Notes under the pieces: generated by a model | Seen by the model: the letters and a program-made list of their open reading frames with translations, nothing else | Told to the model about the DNA's origin: nothing | Databases searched by the model: none | Assembly (NCBI RefSeq): GCF_019654915.1 | Contig: NZ_BPET01000039.1 | Location: forward strand, 1-54,880 | Direction: 5' to 3' | Origin: Shewanella sp. MBTL60-007 | Lineage (GTDB): Bacteria; Pseudomonadota; Gammaproteobacteria; Enterobacterales; Shewanellaceae | Length of the DNA stretch: 54,880 nucleotides | Part shown: one piece after another, positions 26,312-35,335 of the stretch | Numbering within the stretch: position 1 is the stretch's first letter | Layout: each line of letters opens with the position of its first letter | Made by a program: the position numbers and the translations under genes

Positions 26312-26701
26312 TTAAACCGCGATACTAAATTGCAAATGAGTCCCGGCAACAGTTTCTTGAATACGAACGTTGTCCATCCAACTCTTGATGATCCAAAGAC
26401 CTCGTCCTGAAACGGCTTCTGCTGGTGGACAATCAGTTGGAGGTGTGAAGGGCTGCATCTGTGAGTTATCCAATAGGTCGATAACTATCTTCTGATGGTC
26501 ACAGTGCAAGATAATGATTAAAGAGTTAATTTTAGGGGCTGCATGGGTAAATATATTAGAAACCGCCTCTAGAACGCAGGTGATCACTTTGAAGCGCTTA
26601 GCGTCCGAAACATCGTTTTGTAGCATGAACTGCTCTATCTCTTTGCTGATGGAGTGGTTGGCAAAAATATTTCGATTTAAATTAAACTGTAGGCTATTCA
26701 T
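26312..26701 (-). CDS. RsbW-like anti-sigma factor / serine kinase (GHKL fold)
   Basis: A 129-residue HATPase_c_2 domain. The N-box is LEAVSNIFTHAAP (about residues 44-56) and the G2 box SGRGLWIIKSWMD (about 98-110). The G1 motif reads DLLDNSQ, with Asn where most kinases have Gly. It likely phosphorylates the STAS protein (24795) and is opposed by the PP2C protein encoded just upstream (gap of 9 bases). In V. fischeri SypE a kinase-like and a phosphatase domain flank one receiver; here the kinase is a separate polypeptide, more like separate RsbW. Whether it also binds a sigma factor is unknown; none is encoded in the window. Confidence 0.82.
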   Translation of the reverse strand: MNSLQFNLNRNIFANHSISKEIEQFMLQNDVSDAKRFKVITCVLEAVSNIFTHAAPKINSLIIILHCDHQKIVIDLLDNSQMQPFTPPTDCPPAEAVSGRGLWIIKSWMDNVRIQETVAGTHLQFSIAV

Positions 26702-26710
26702 AGTGTTTCC

Positions 26711-27946
26711 TTACATTTGGTAACTACAATGAGATAAATTGTTTGTGGCAGAGATGAGCATTAAAGAGATATCGTCCTGCGCTTGCTTTTCTTGCCATAG
26801 CTCGGTGCTATAGCAGAGATAATGGAGCAGTTTTTCTGCCGGTAACGCTCTGGCATCGCTCACGTTTTTCAGTAGCTTTGTCAGCCCGAAGCTGCCAAAT
26901 TTACTGTGCCTGCACTCATAGAGCCCATCTGAGTAGAGCAATAACTGCTGCTCTTTCTCTAGGGTGAAGTGCTGACTTTGATAATTGTGCTGTTTGTTTA
27001 TGCCGATAGGCAGTTGAGAAGCAATGTAACTATCATCGACAAACTTGGCTCCACTGGGGCTAACTATGATAGGCGAGGGGTGGCCGGCATTGATAATTTC
27101 GACCTCTCCTGTCTTGGTGTTGGCGATCCCGATAAGCAGTGTTGCAAAGCGGCCGCACTGCTCTGGATCATCAAACTCCCGATTAAGATTGTTAGTTATC
27201 CGCACTAAATCGAGTGACTGCCAAACTTTTTGGTTACTCGATAGATGATGCGCTAGGGTAAAGCTCAGCATCGATGCCGCTGTGCCATGTCCACTGACGT
27301 CAAGTAGGTAAAAGCCAATGTGCTGGGGGTCAATATTGAAACATTGAAACAGATCGCCGGCGAGATCTTGTGCTGGTTTAAATTCGGTTGTGACGCGCCA
27401 GCCTTCGCTTAAGCTTGAGTTTTTAGGGAGCAGGGCACGTTGAAGTTGAGCGGCGAGAGAAAGGTCCTGCTTAAGTCCGTTGAGGTAATTTTGCTCCTTT
27501 ACTAGCATCTGGCTGAGTGTTTTATTGTGACTGGTCAGCTTATGTTGCATCTCTATGATACGCAGCCCAGCGAGAATTCTGACCTTTAGTACACCGCTGT
27601 GAAAAGGTTTTGCGATAAAGTCATCGGCGCCAGACTCGATACCTTCAACGATATGTGCGTTCTGGTTATTGCCGGTAAGCAGTATGGTATATGGCGTGCA
27701 AGGCATAGACTTTATGGTTTGACATAGTTCTATGCCGCTGATTTGAGGCATTATCCAATCCGTGATCACCATATCCACATGTTCGTTTTGAAGGTGTGCG
27801 AGAGCCTCTTGGGCATTAGAGAAACCTTGAACGGTAAATCCCATTGAGTCGAGTAGGTTTAGTAATAAACAGCGCTCACTATCGCTGTCTTCCACTAGGA
27901 TAATTTTATATTGGCTGACATGCTGTAAAGCTAAAGGCGTTGTCAT
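26711..27946 (-). CDS. Response regulator with PP2C-type (SpoIIE/RsbU) phosphatase domain
   Basis: 411 residues: receiver domain at 13-130 with phospho-acceptor Asp63 (ITDWIMP), Thr91 and Lys113 (AKPF); a short helical linker (about 135-165); and a SpoIIE-like phosphatase at about 170-395 with LAGDLFQ, DVSGHGTAASM, NAGHPSP and LLYSDGLYE. Phosphorylation of the receiver should gate dephosphorylation of the STAS protein. CrsR of Shewanella and SypE of Vibrio use the same parts in a different order. It is the first gene of a two-gene operon behind a strong sigma-54-type promoter. The hybrid kinase at 29113 could be its phosphodonor. Confidence 0.9.
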   Translation of the reverse strand: MTTPLALQHVSQYKIILVEDSDSERCLLLNLLDSMGFTVQGFSNAQEALAHLQNEHVDMVITDWIMPQISGIELCQTIKSMPCTPYTILLTGNNQNAHIVEGIESGADDFIAKPFHSGVLKVRILAGLRIIEMQHKLTSHNKTLSQMLVKEQNYLNGLKQDLSLAAQLQRALLPKNSSLSEGWRVTTEFKPAQDLAGDLFQCFNIDPQHIGFYLLDVSGHGTAASMLSFTLAHHLSSNQKVWQSLDLVRITNNLNREFDDPEQCGRFATLLIGIANTKTGEVEIINAGHPSPIIVSPSGAKFVDDSYIASQLPIGINKQHNYQSQHFTLEKEQQLLLYSDGLYECRHSKFGSFGLTKLLKNVSDARALPAEKLLHYLCYSTELWQEKQAQDDISLMLISATNNLSHCSYQM

Positions 27947-27991
27947 TGTCTTCCTCTCAACTTAGTTTGTTCAGGGGTATTTTGTAATAAA

Positions 27992-28006
27992 GCAAGCTCT
28001 ATGCCA
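27992..28006 (-). promoter_or_regulatory. Sigma-54 promoter for the PP2C/RsbW operon
   Basis: Minus-strand TGGCATAGAGCTTGC, flanked as CTGGCA...TTGCTT, fits the -24/-12 consensus except for T at position six of TGGCAC. It is 46 bases upstream of ATG 27946. It is divergent from the match at 28191. Confidence 0.65.
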
Positions 28007-28050
28007 GACAGTGGCCAATGGGTTGGTTGTGTTTTAAGAGGTTTGTTGAA

Positions 28051-28134
28051 CTTTAAATCATGAGATGGGCTGAGTGTATTTGCAAAAAGGCAGGTTTATA
28101 GTCACTGCCTAGCTTTAATTTTATGATTTAAAAG
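28051..28134. promoter_or_regulatory. Nested inverted repeats between divergent sigma-54 promoters
   Basis: CTTTAAATCAT (28051-28061) faces ATGATTTAAAAG (28123-28134). Inside, AGGCAG (28088-28093) faces CTGCCT (28105-28110). They lie about 80-100 bases upstream of each promoter, where enhancer-binding proteins usually bind. This is a candidate site for the activator encoded at 32791; I did not find the same motif in front of the STAS operon. Confidence 0.4.
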
Positions 28135-28190
28135 AGCTATCGGTGAGTGGGCTGTTTGTTAAGTAGAGCGATATATAAGCATTAGCATTG

Positions 28191-28205
28191 TGGCGTAGGG
28201 ATTGC
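28191..28205 (+). promoter_or_regulatory. Sigma-54 promoter for the phnD-like/hybrid kinase operon
   Basis: TGGCGTAGGGATTGC followed by TT matches -24/-12 with correct spacing. Start codon 28250 lies 45 bases downstream, leaving a leader of about 30 bases that contains GGGGA. Confidence 0.6.
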
Positions 28206-28249
28206 TTGGACTAACTAATAGAGTTAAGCACTATTGGGGAGCTAATGTG

Positions 28250-29113
28250 ATGTCTAGCCTTAAATCGTTTAGTAAAGTGGCTGTTTTGTATTGGTTTATG
28301 CTTATGCTCTGTTATAGCTCGGCAACGGCTGCAGCCAGCATTGAACCTAAGGTGTTGACGTTTGGTGTTGTGCCACAGCAGGCGGCGAGCACTTTGGCGA
28401 AAGGCTGGGCTCCTGTGTTGGCGGAGCTATCGCAAAATGCGAATCTTAACTTGCAATTTGCAACTGCGCCGGACATTCCAACCTTTGAAATGCGTTTAGC
28501 AAAGGGGGAGTATGATATCGCCTATATGAACCCATATCATTTTACCGTATTTCATGAATCTCCTGGTTATATCGCATTGGCGAAAGAGCAAGATAAATAC
28601 CTAAAAGGCCTTATCGTTGTTAGAAAAGACTCCCCTATATCTAACCTTTCTGAGCTTGATGGCAAATCATTAGCTTTTCCGGCTCCCGCAGCCTTTGCGG
28701 CTAGCGTGATCCCTCGGGCGATATTAAAGCAGCAAGGTGTTGCTCATAATACTAAATATGTAGGTTCCCATGACTCAGTCTATCTTGCAGTGGCTCAAGG
28801 TCTTGTCGATGCGGGTGGTGGTGTGGGGCGTACATTTAAAAACATGGACAGTGATGTCACTCAGCAACTCAGGGTGCTCTGGAAAACACCCGGTTACACT
28901 CCCCATGCTATCGCGACTCACCCGCGAGTATCAAAGCAGAGTCGTGAGCAGTTGTTAAGCCAGTTACAGGCTCTCTCGACTACGAGTGAGGGACGCGCTT
29001 TATTAGCGGGGTTAGGGTTTAAAGCCATGGAGGCGGCGCAAAGCAGTGACTGGGATGATATTCGGGCACTGGCATTGAGTGAGCTGAACGAGCCACTAAA
29101 GGGGAGTCGCTAA
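28250..29113 (+). CDS. PhnD-like periplasmic substrate-binding protein, probable sensor partner
   Basis: A 287-residue protein with a signal peptide (about 1-31, ending SATAAA). The phosphate/phosphite/phosphonate-binding fold is recognisable from LTFGVVPQQAASTLAKGWAP, YDIAYMNPYHFTVF and LAFPAPAAFAASVIPRAIL. No ABC permease or ATPase gene is near. Its stop overlaps the ATG of the hybrid kinase (TAATG), so it is most likely the ligand-binding partner of that kinase, as PhnD-like proteins are in other two-component systems. The open frame extends to a TTG at 28202, but GGGGA precedes ATG 28250 and the signal peptide starts there. The ligand is unknown. Confidence 0.85.
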   Translation: MSSLKSFSKVAVLYWFMLMLCYSSATAAASIEPKVLTFGVVPQQAASTLAKGWAPVLAELSQNANLNLQFATAPDIPTFEMRLAKGEYDIAYMNPYHFTVFHESPGYIALAKEQDKYLKGLIVVRKDSPISNLSELDGKSLAFPAPAAFAASVIPRAILKQQGVAHNTKYVGSHDSVYLAVAQGLVDAGGGVGRTFKNMDSDVTQQLRVLWKTPGYTPHAIATHPRVSKQSREQLLSQLQALSTTSEGRALLAGLGFKAMEAAQSSDWDDIRALALSELNEPLKGSR

Positions 29114-32100
29114 TGTCATTTCGAATAAAAACGATTCTCGGGATCGCAATCATCGAAGGTCTGTTACTGATGCTGCTGGTTTATACCAGTGTCGATTATC
29201 TAAAAAGCTCGAATCAAGCAGAGATTGAAAAGCGCGCCAGCTCGACTGCGTCTCTGTTTGCTGCTGCCGCAAAAGATGCGGTGATCAGCAGTGATCTCTC
29301 TACGCTGAACGTGCTTGCAAATGAGTTGCTAACCACCTCTCAAGTTCTCTATGTCAATATTTACGACCAAAATCGATTACTGGTGAGTGCTGGAAGTCAC
29401 AATGGCAACTCAGCGGCCTCATTAGACAGCGGAATTATTAATGTTGATGACGGGATCTTAGATATTGAAAGAGGTATTGAAGAATCGGGATTTAACTATG
29501 GCAAGGTTGAGCTGGGTTTTGACACTGGACAGCTAGAGAGCTTTATTATCGATGCCAGAACTCGTTTCATGACCATTGCTGGTATCGAGATGTTCTTGGT
29601 CGCACTGTTTTCTTGGCTGTTAGGCCACTATTTGACCCACAATCTGGCACTGCTTAAAGGTGCATCTCAGCGTATTTTACAGGGAGAGTCGAAAGTTCAA
29701 ATCCCTGTTAGCAGTGAAGACGAGATAGGCCAAACCATGCTTGCCTTTAATCAAATGGTAAACAAGGTGGCAGATAAAAATCAGGCGTTAGAGAGCGCTA
29801 ATGTTAGGCTCAATGCCATATTGCAGACCGCTGTAGACGGTTTTGTGGTTGTCGATACAAAAGGGATAATTGAAGAGGTTAACCCTGCGGTAAGTCGCTT
29901 GTTCGGTTATAGCTCGTCTGAGCTGATAGGGCAAAATGTTTCATTATTGATGCCATCGAATGAGCGCAATATGCATGACGATTATATCCAACACTACCTA
30001 ACAAGTGCTGACGATAAGAGGGTAGGCAAAGGACGTGAGCTGCTCGCACAGAAAAAAGATGGCAGCCTTTTCTCGATAGAACTGTCTATCTCAAAAATGT
30101 GTATCGATGGTGAGCTGCTCTTTTTAGGCTTAGTGAAGGACTTAAGTGATGTTAAGCGTGCTCAAGTCGCAGCCCAAAGGACGGAGTCTATCTTGTTAGC
30201 CACCTTAGAGGGCAGCAAAGATGCGTTGGTGACGATTGATATTACCGGTGAGATCTTAGAAGTGAATGACGCGGCATGTTTACTATTTAAGTTTCATTCT
30301 GAGCAGATGATTGGCCAGCATTTAGAAGATGTGCTCTTTAGTGGAGAGGAGAGGCAGCGTTTTCACACTATTTTAGATGAGTACAGTGCAACGGGAGAAG
30401 GCGTGGAAATTAAGCATTCCACGCAAATGCAGGCCAGTCGCTCTACAGGAGAAACCGTTCCTATTGAATTAACGCTTATTCCTGTACAGCTAGGTGATGA
30501 GATGTTGCTCACCGCATTTATTCGAGATATATCCCGTCGAATGGAGTACGAAACCCAACTTAAATTGGCCAAAGAACAAGCCGAGCAGGGGAGTGAGGCG
30601 AAATCACGATTTTTAGCCACTATGAGTCATGAGATCCGCTCACCACTGAATGCGGTGCTGGGAAGTGTCGACTTAATATTGGACTCAAGATTGAATAAAG
30701 AGCAGCGCATCTATGCTAATACCGCCAAGGAGGCGGGAATCGCATTGCTGAGTACCATTAACGATATTTTGGACTTTTCTAAAATTGAAGCAGGGCAAAT
30801 GGTGCTAGACGAGAGCGCTTTTTCTCCAGCTAAGCTTGCAATGCAGGTGCTACGGGTGTTGTCACCTAAGGCTCAGGATAAGGGAATTGTGATAGCGATT
30901 TTTGTTGATCGCAATGTGCCAGAGACGTTAATCGGTGATGGCCAAAGATTAAGGCAGGTGATGCATAACTTAATCGATAATGCGATTAAGTTTTCTTTTG
31001 GTGGCTGCGTTACCATTGAGATGTGCCTCGCTGATGGCGATGCCGAGGAGGCTCGTCTGTGTTGCAAGATCGCGGATCAAGGCATTGGAATAAGCGAAGA
31101 GGCCCAATCGACATTATTTGAAGAGTTTAGCCAAGTACATGATAGCCATAACACAAACTACAGCGGTACAGGACTCGGCTTGGCTATTTGTGCAGAGCTT
31201 ATCACTCAGATGGGGGGCCATATAGGCGTTAAAAGTCTACATGGTAAAGGGAGCTGCTTTAGTTTTGATCTATTACTGAAACAAGATAAAGGCGCGCGCC
31301 CCGAAGTCGCACCGCTACCTAGTCATTCTCGAGTGCTCTTAGTGCATACCAATGAGATCTATCGTGATGTTATTCGCAGACAATACAGCCAGTATGGCGT
31401 GACATCGGTCTGTATCGACAGTATAGAAGCAATCTTTGATCACTCGCAGGTACAAGGTCGTTTTAATCTGGTGTTGATTGATGAGCATTGCCTACTCGAT
31501 CTTAATCTTAGTCGCGTCGAGAAAATCAAACGTGAATTTCTGTTAGATGAAGGCATGGTGGCGGCATTAATGACAGTTGTCCTGCCTGAGGCGTCTGTCT
31601 TACTCAGACAGATAGGATTAGAGCAGGTGATTAATAAGCCCCTTGGCCGCGACATGATGCTTGGAGTGCTTCGAGGGGAACACGAATCATCGGCTGAACA
31701 GACTCCACATGAGCCCGAAATATCCGGTAAACTAGAGCAGAGCCTTCCCATTCTTTTGGCTGAGGATAGCCCTGCAAATCAAATTGTTGCCAGCGCTTTG
31801 CTGAGTAAGGCTGGTTTTAAGGTTGAGATAGCCAATAACGGCGTCGAGGCCTTGAAAATGGCCGCTGATAAAGAATATGGTTTGATCTTAATGGATATGA
31901 GAATGCCCGAGATGGATGGTATCGAAGCCACCCAAAAAATATTGCAACGTAATCCATCACAGGTAGTCATTGCTATGACGGCTAATGTACAAAGAGAAGA
32001 TGTAGAGTTGTGCATGAATGCTGGGATGAAAGATTTCGTGCCAAAGCCAGTTAACCGAGAAGATCTTGTTAATGTGGTAAATCAATGGATTGTTTCGGCT

Positions 32101-32676
32101 AAGGAAGAGGCTATAGTTACCACTGAAGCCGATAGACAGAGCCCTCATTTGCATGCGGTGGACAATTATGCGGTAGATAATAACAAAGGGGCAAATATTG
32201 ACGACGCTAAAGTGATTCCATTTGAGCGAGTAAAGCGAGTGAGTAACGATAGTAGTAAAAACGGAAAAAGGGCGCGGTTACATGTCGGTCCCCAAGGCGA
32301 TGAGGAACAGATGACAATTATTGATGAGGCAGTACTTAACGAGTTAACGGGGATGTTAGGTGAACAAGCGATCAGTAGAATGATGACGGTTTTCGTAACC
32401 GAGGCGCAGGAGCGATTAAGTATATTGCGCCTACTGCTTTTAGAGTACCAGAACGGAAATGGACTCGACCTAGCTGAAATCGATCTACAGGCTCATACTC
32501 TTAAAAGCAGTTCTGGCAGCTTTGGGGCAACGGCACTGTCTGTTGCGGCAAAAAGGCTCGAGTTAAGCGCTAAAGCCAAAGAGACTGAACGGGTGCCAGT
32601 ATTGCTCGATGAAGTGATAGCGACAGCCCAGCAAACCGTTAACTTATACCAGCAGCGTTTTGAATCAACACACTAA
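29113..32676 (+). CDS. Hybrid sensor histidine kinase (HAMP-PAS-PAS-HisKA-HATPase-REC-REC-Hpt)
   Basis: 1187 residues. TM1 is about 7-29, a periplasmic domain about 30-150, TM2 about 154-175, then HAMP. Two PAS domains follow (about 240-350 and 365-480), the second leading into HisKA with MSHEIRSPLN (His506). ATPase motifs are NLIDNAIKFSF, DQGIGIS and GTGLGLAI. A first receiver-like domain (about 737-850) has lost most acidic residues; the second (about 875-995) has the phospho-acceptor Asp928 (LMDMRMP). The C-terminal Hpt carries His1128 (AHTLKSSSGSFG). The relay should end at the regulator at 32791 and perhaps the PP2C receiver at 26711. The architecture resembles RscS/BarA-type kinases. 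Confidence 0.93.
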   Translation: MSFRIKTILGIAIIEGLLLMLLVYTSVDYLKSSNQAEIEKRASSTASLFAAAAKDAVISSDLSTLNVLANELLTTSQVLYVNIYDQNRLLVSAGSHNGNSAASLDSGIINVDDGILDIERGIEESGFNYGKVELGFDTGQLESFIIDARTRFMTIAGIEMFLVALFSWLLGHYLTHNLALLKGASQRILQGESKVQIPVSSEDEIGQTMLAFNQMVNKVADKNQALESANVRLNAILQTAVDGFVVVDTKGIIEEVNPAVSRLFGYSSSELIGQNVSLLMPSNERNMHDDYIQHYLTSADDKRVGKGRELLAQKKDGSLFSIELSISKMCIDGELLFLGLVKDLSDVKRAQVAAQRTESILLATLEGSKDALVTIDITGEILEVNDAACLLFKFHSEQMIGQHLEDVLFSGEERQRFHTILDEYSATGEGVEIKHSTQMQASRSTGETVPIELTLIPVQLGDEMLLTAFIRDISRRMEYETQLKLAKEQAEQGSEAKSRFLATMSHEIRSPLNAVLGSVDLILDSRLNKEQRIYANTAKEAGIALLSTINDILDFSKIEAGQMVLDESAFSPAKLAMQVLRVLSPKAQDKGIVIAIFVDRNVPETLIGDGQRLRQVMHNLIDNAIKFSFGGCVTIEMCLADGDAEEARLCCKIADQGIGISEEAQSTLFEEFSQVHDSHNTNYSGTGLGLAICAELITQMGGHIGVKSLHGKGSCFSFDLLLKQDKGARPEVAPLPSHSRVLLVHTNEIYRDVIRRQYSQYGVTSVCIDSIEAIFDHSQVQGRFNLVLIDEHCLLDLNLSRVEKIKREFLLDEGMVAALMTVVLPEASVLLRQIGLEQVINKPLGRDMMLGVLRGEHESSAEQTPHEPEISGKLEQSLPILLAEDSPANQIVASALLSKAGFKVEIANNGVEALKMAADKEYGLILMDMRMPEMDGIEATQKILQRNPSQVVIAMTANVQREDVELCMNAGMKDFVPKPVNREDLVNVVNQWIVSAKEEAIVTTEADRQSPHLHAVDNYAVDNNKGANIDDAKVIPFERVKRVSNDSSKNGKRARLHVGPQGDEEQMTIIDEAVLNELTGMLGEQAISRMMTVFVTEAQERLSILRLLLLEYQNGNGLDLAEIDLQAHTLKSSSGSFGATALSVAAKRLELSAKAKETERVPVLLDEVIATAQQTVNLYQQRFESTH

Positions 32677-32790
32677 GAGTAATTACTGCTAGACTTAACC
32701 ATATGCTCATGGAGAAAAGGCTAGTTTAACTTTTTGATATTAAGCAAGTTGTCGCTGAACGTTACTTCATTATTAATAGGCTGACTTTAT

Positions 32791-34317
32791 ATGGATATAA
32801 CAAGCTCATTTACCACATTACTCGTAGAAGACAGCATGTCTCTGGGGGCGCTGTATACCGAATACCTGCGTACGGAGGGAGCACGAGTAACCCATGTTAA
32901 CCATGGGGGGGATGCGTTAAACGAGCTTAAACGCTGGCAACCGGATCTGTTAGTACTCGATATTCAGCTGCCCGATATGTCGGGGATGGATATTTTAGAA
33001 ACCGTGCAGGCTGACTACCCAGATGTCACCGTTATTATGATCACCGCTCATGGCAGTATCGATATTGCCGTTGATGCTATGCGCTCCGGAGCGTTCGATT
33101 TTCTGGTTAAACCTTTCGATGCCAAACGTCTCTCCATTACCGTTCGTAACGCCTTGAAACAGCGTCAGCTTGTTGATCTTGTCGCAAAATATGAAAGCAG
33201 CCTGCCTAAGCCTCATTACATGGGTTTTGTGGGCGAGTCTCTCGCAATGCAGACCGTATATAAAACCATAGATTGTGTGGCGAACAGTAAAGCCTCGGCT
33301 TTTATTATTGGCGAAAGTGGTACTGGTAAAGAGGTGTGCGCCCATGCGATACATAATGCGGGGAATCGTCGTGACGGCCCTTTTGTGGCGTTAAACTGCG
33401 CATCTATTCCTAAAGATTTGATTGAAAGTGAGATTTTTGGTCACACAAAAGGAGCATTTACCGGTGCCGTTGCCAATAGAGATGGCGCCGCGACTCGTGC
33501 ACATAATGGTACGCTTTTTCTCGATGAGATCTGCGAGATGGATCTTGAGCTACAGAGTAAATTGTTGCGCTTTATCCAAACGGGTGTGTTTCAGCGCGTA
33601 GGTGGCACGAAAGAGGAAAAAGTCGATGTGCGCTTTGTTAGCGCAACCAATCGAATGCCATGGGATGAAGTCAAAGCTGGGCGGTTTAGAGAGGATCTCT
33701 TTTACCGTTTACATGTGATCCCAATCGAGCTGCCACCCTTAAGAATGCGTGGCAAAGATATCTTATTGCTGGCGTCTAGCTTACTTAAAGAATACAACAA
33801 AGAAGAGGGTAAGAAGTTTAAAGGCTTTAGCCGTGACGCGAAGCAATGTTTAAAGACCTATCAATGGCCGGGTAACGTTAGACAATTGCAAAATGTCATT
33901 AGACAGATCGTGGTATTAAACGACAGTGAGTTGGTTGAACTCGATATGTTGCCAATGCAATTGACTGCAGGCCAAGAGGTAAAACCAGACTCTAAAGAGC
34001 AGCCTGAGGTTGGGGCTAAACCTGAACCGCAACAAGATAGAGGGCTGAACCGTACTGAGCCTGCCGCATCCTCCTTTCTTGATGGTATTGAGCGAGCGGT
34101 TTTTTCTGGTGCAGAGCAATATGCATCAAAAACTGCCGAGGAAAAGAGTGATGATATCGTACCCTTGTGGCTGACAGAGAAGCAGACGATTGAACACGCT
34201 ATCGCACAGTGCGGTGGTAATGTGCCTAAAGCGGCGGCGTTATTAGATATCAGCGCCTCAACAATTTATCGTAAACGCCAGACTTGGGATGAGTTAGAAA
34301 AGAGCTTAAGTGACTGA
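32791..34317 (+). CDS. Sigma-54-dependent response regulator (NtrC/LuxO/SypG-like)
   Basis: 508 residues. Receiver domain at 8-125 with Asp57 (LDIQLPDMSG). AAA+ domain at about 145-375 with Walker A GESGTGKE, the sigma-54 contact loop GAFTGA and GTLFLDEICEM. A long variable linker (about 385-460), rich in Glu/Pro/Gln, leads to a Fis-type helix-turn-helix (GGNVPKAAALLDISASTIYR). All residues for activating sigma-54 are present. It follows the hybrid kinase by 114 bases and is the natural output of that relay. The three strong -24/-12 sequences in this window are its likely targets, which matches SypG controlling syp transcription. Confidence 0.93.
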   Translation: MDITSSFTTLLVEDSMSLGALYTEYLRTEGARVTHVNHGGDALNELKRWQPDLLVLDIQLPDMSGMDILETVQADYPDVTVIMITAHGSIDIAVDAMRSGAFDFLVKPFDAKRLSITVRNALKQRQLVDLVAKYESSLPKPHYMGFVGESLAMQTVYKTIDCVANSKASAFIIGESGTGKEVCAHAIHNAGNRRDGPFVALNCASIPKDLIESEIFGHTKGAFTGAVANRDGAATRAHNGTLFLDEICEMDLELQSKLLRFIQTGVFQRVGGTKEEKVDVRFVSATNRMPWDEVKAGRFREDLFYRLHVIPIELPPLRMRGKDILLLASSLLKEYNKEEGKKFKGFSRDAKQCLKTYQWPGNVRQLQNVIRQIVVLNDSELVELDMLPMQLTAGQEVKPDSKEQPEVGAKPEPQQDRGLNRTEPAASSFLDGIERAVFSGAEQYASKTAEEKSDDIVPLWLTEKQTIEHAIAQCGGNVPKAAALLDISASTIYRKRQTWDELEKSLSD

Positions 34318-34490
34318 ACAAAGTGACTGAACAAAGTGACCAAATAAAGCGACTAAGTAAAGCTATTAAGTTTACTGACAGGATTAACGGACTCAATTAA
34401 CGGACTCAATAAACGGGTTAGGTTATCTGAGTAAGCAATCGGCCATTAATATCATAGGTTAGTTACGTTAGCGATAGAGCAATGCTAGCG
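34318..34490. repeat. Short direct repeats after the response-regulator gene
   Basis: Three near-copies of AGTGACTGAACAA at the end of and just past the gene, then GGATTAACGGACTCAATTAACGGACTC. The first unit includes the stop codon of the regulator, so slippage could alter its end. No gene is visible. Confidence 0.5.
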
Positions 34491-34524
34491 AAAGGAGTAG
34501 ACTAAACATCTACTCCTTTTTGTT
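34491..34524 (+). terminator. Rho-independent terminator after the sigma-54 regulator gene
   Basis: AAAGGAGTAGA and TCTACTCCTTT pair over 11 bases with a 7-base loop (CTAAACA), followed by TTTTTG. It ends only about 20 bases before the next start codon, so the PHP gene must be transcribed from read-through or a promoter overlapping the hairpin. Confidence 0.8.
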
Positions 34525-34542
34525 TAATACAATGAGAACGCT

Positions 34543-35310
34543 ATGAAATATCTTGTTGATACCCATACCCATACAATTGCTTCAACTCATGCTTATAGTA
34601 CGTTACAAGAATATATTGCGATGGCTAAACATAAAGGGGTTAAGCTATTTGCCACCACAGATCATGGCCCCGATATGGCCGATGCTCCCCACTTTTGGCA
34701 TTTTGTGAATCTGCGAGTATTGCCGCGAGTGGTCGATGGCGTCGGCATTTTACGCGGCATAGAAGCCAATATTAAGAATGTAGTTGGAGAGATAGATTAT
34801 TTTGGCGATTACCTACAAGAGTTAGACATTGTTTTAGCAGGGTTTCATGAGCCTGTATTTGCGCCAAGCGATAAAGAAACGCATACCGCAGCAATGATTA
34901 ACTGTATTAACAGCGGTCATGTAGACATTATTACGCACCCAGGGAATCCTGCTTATCCGATAGACATTACCGCGGTCGCAAAGGCTGCAGCGGAGAATAA
35001 TGTCGCCCTCGAGATCAATAATTCTTCATTTTTAGTTTCACGAAAAGGTAGCGAGCACAATTGCATTGCCATAGCTAAGGCGGTTAAAGAGGCAGGTGGC
35101 TTGTTGGTGATGGGCTCAGACTCTCACGTGGCCTACAGCTTAGCTGACTTCACACTGGCTGAGCAGATCGTTGCAGAAGCAGAGTTTCCTCTAGATAGAC
35201 TACTGAATCGTAGTCCCGAAGCCTTACTCGCTTTTCTATCATCACGGGGACATGGCTCCTTAGATGAGTACTCAGTGTTACTCGAAAGCTTTGATGCAAG
35301 TTCAAACTAA
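34543..35310 (+). CDS. PHP-domain phosphatase (YcdX family)
   Basis: A 255-residue PHP metal-dependent hydrolase. Metal-binding motifs DTHTHTIASTHAYS (about 6-19), TTDHGPDM, GFHEP (about 110-114), THPGNP and GSDSHVAY are all present, as in E. coli YcdX, a trinuclear-zinc phosphatase. The physiological substrate is unknown. It is followed 25 bases later by an RmlD-like gene with which it may be cotranscribed. Confidence 0.9.
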   Translation: MKYLVDTHTHTIASTHAYSTLQEYIAMAKHKGVKLFATTDHGPDMADAPHFWHFVNLRVLPRVVDGVGILRGIEANIKNVVGEIDYFGDYLQELDIVLAGFHEPVFAPSDKETHTAAMINCINSGHVDIITHPGNPAYPIDITAVAKAAAENNVALEINNSSFLVSRKGSEHNCIAIAKAVKEAGGLLVMGSDSHVAYSLADFTLAEQIVAEAEFPLDRLLNRSPEALLAFLSSRGHGSLDEYSVLLESFDASSN

Positions 35311-35335
35311 AGCTAGAAGAGATTATTAAAACAAG

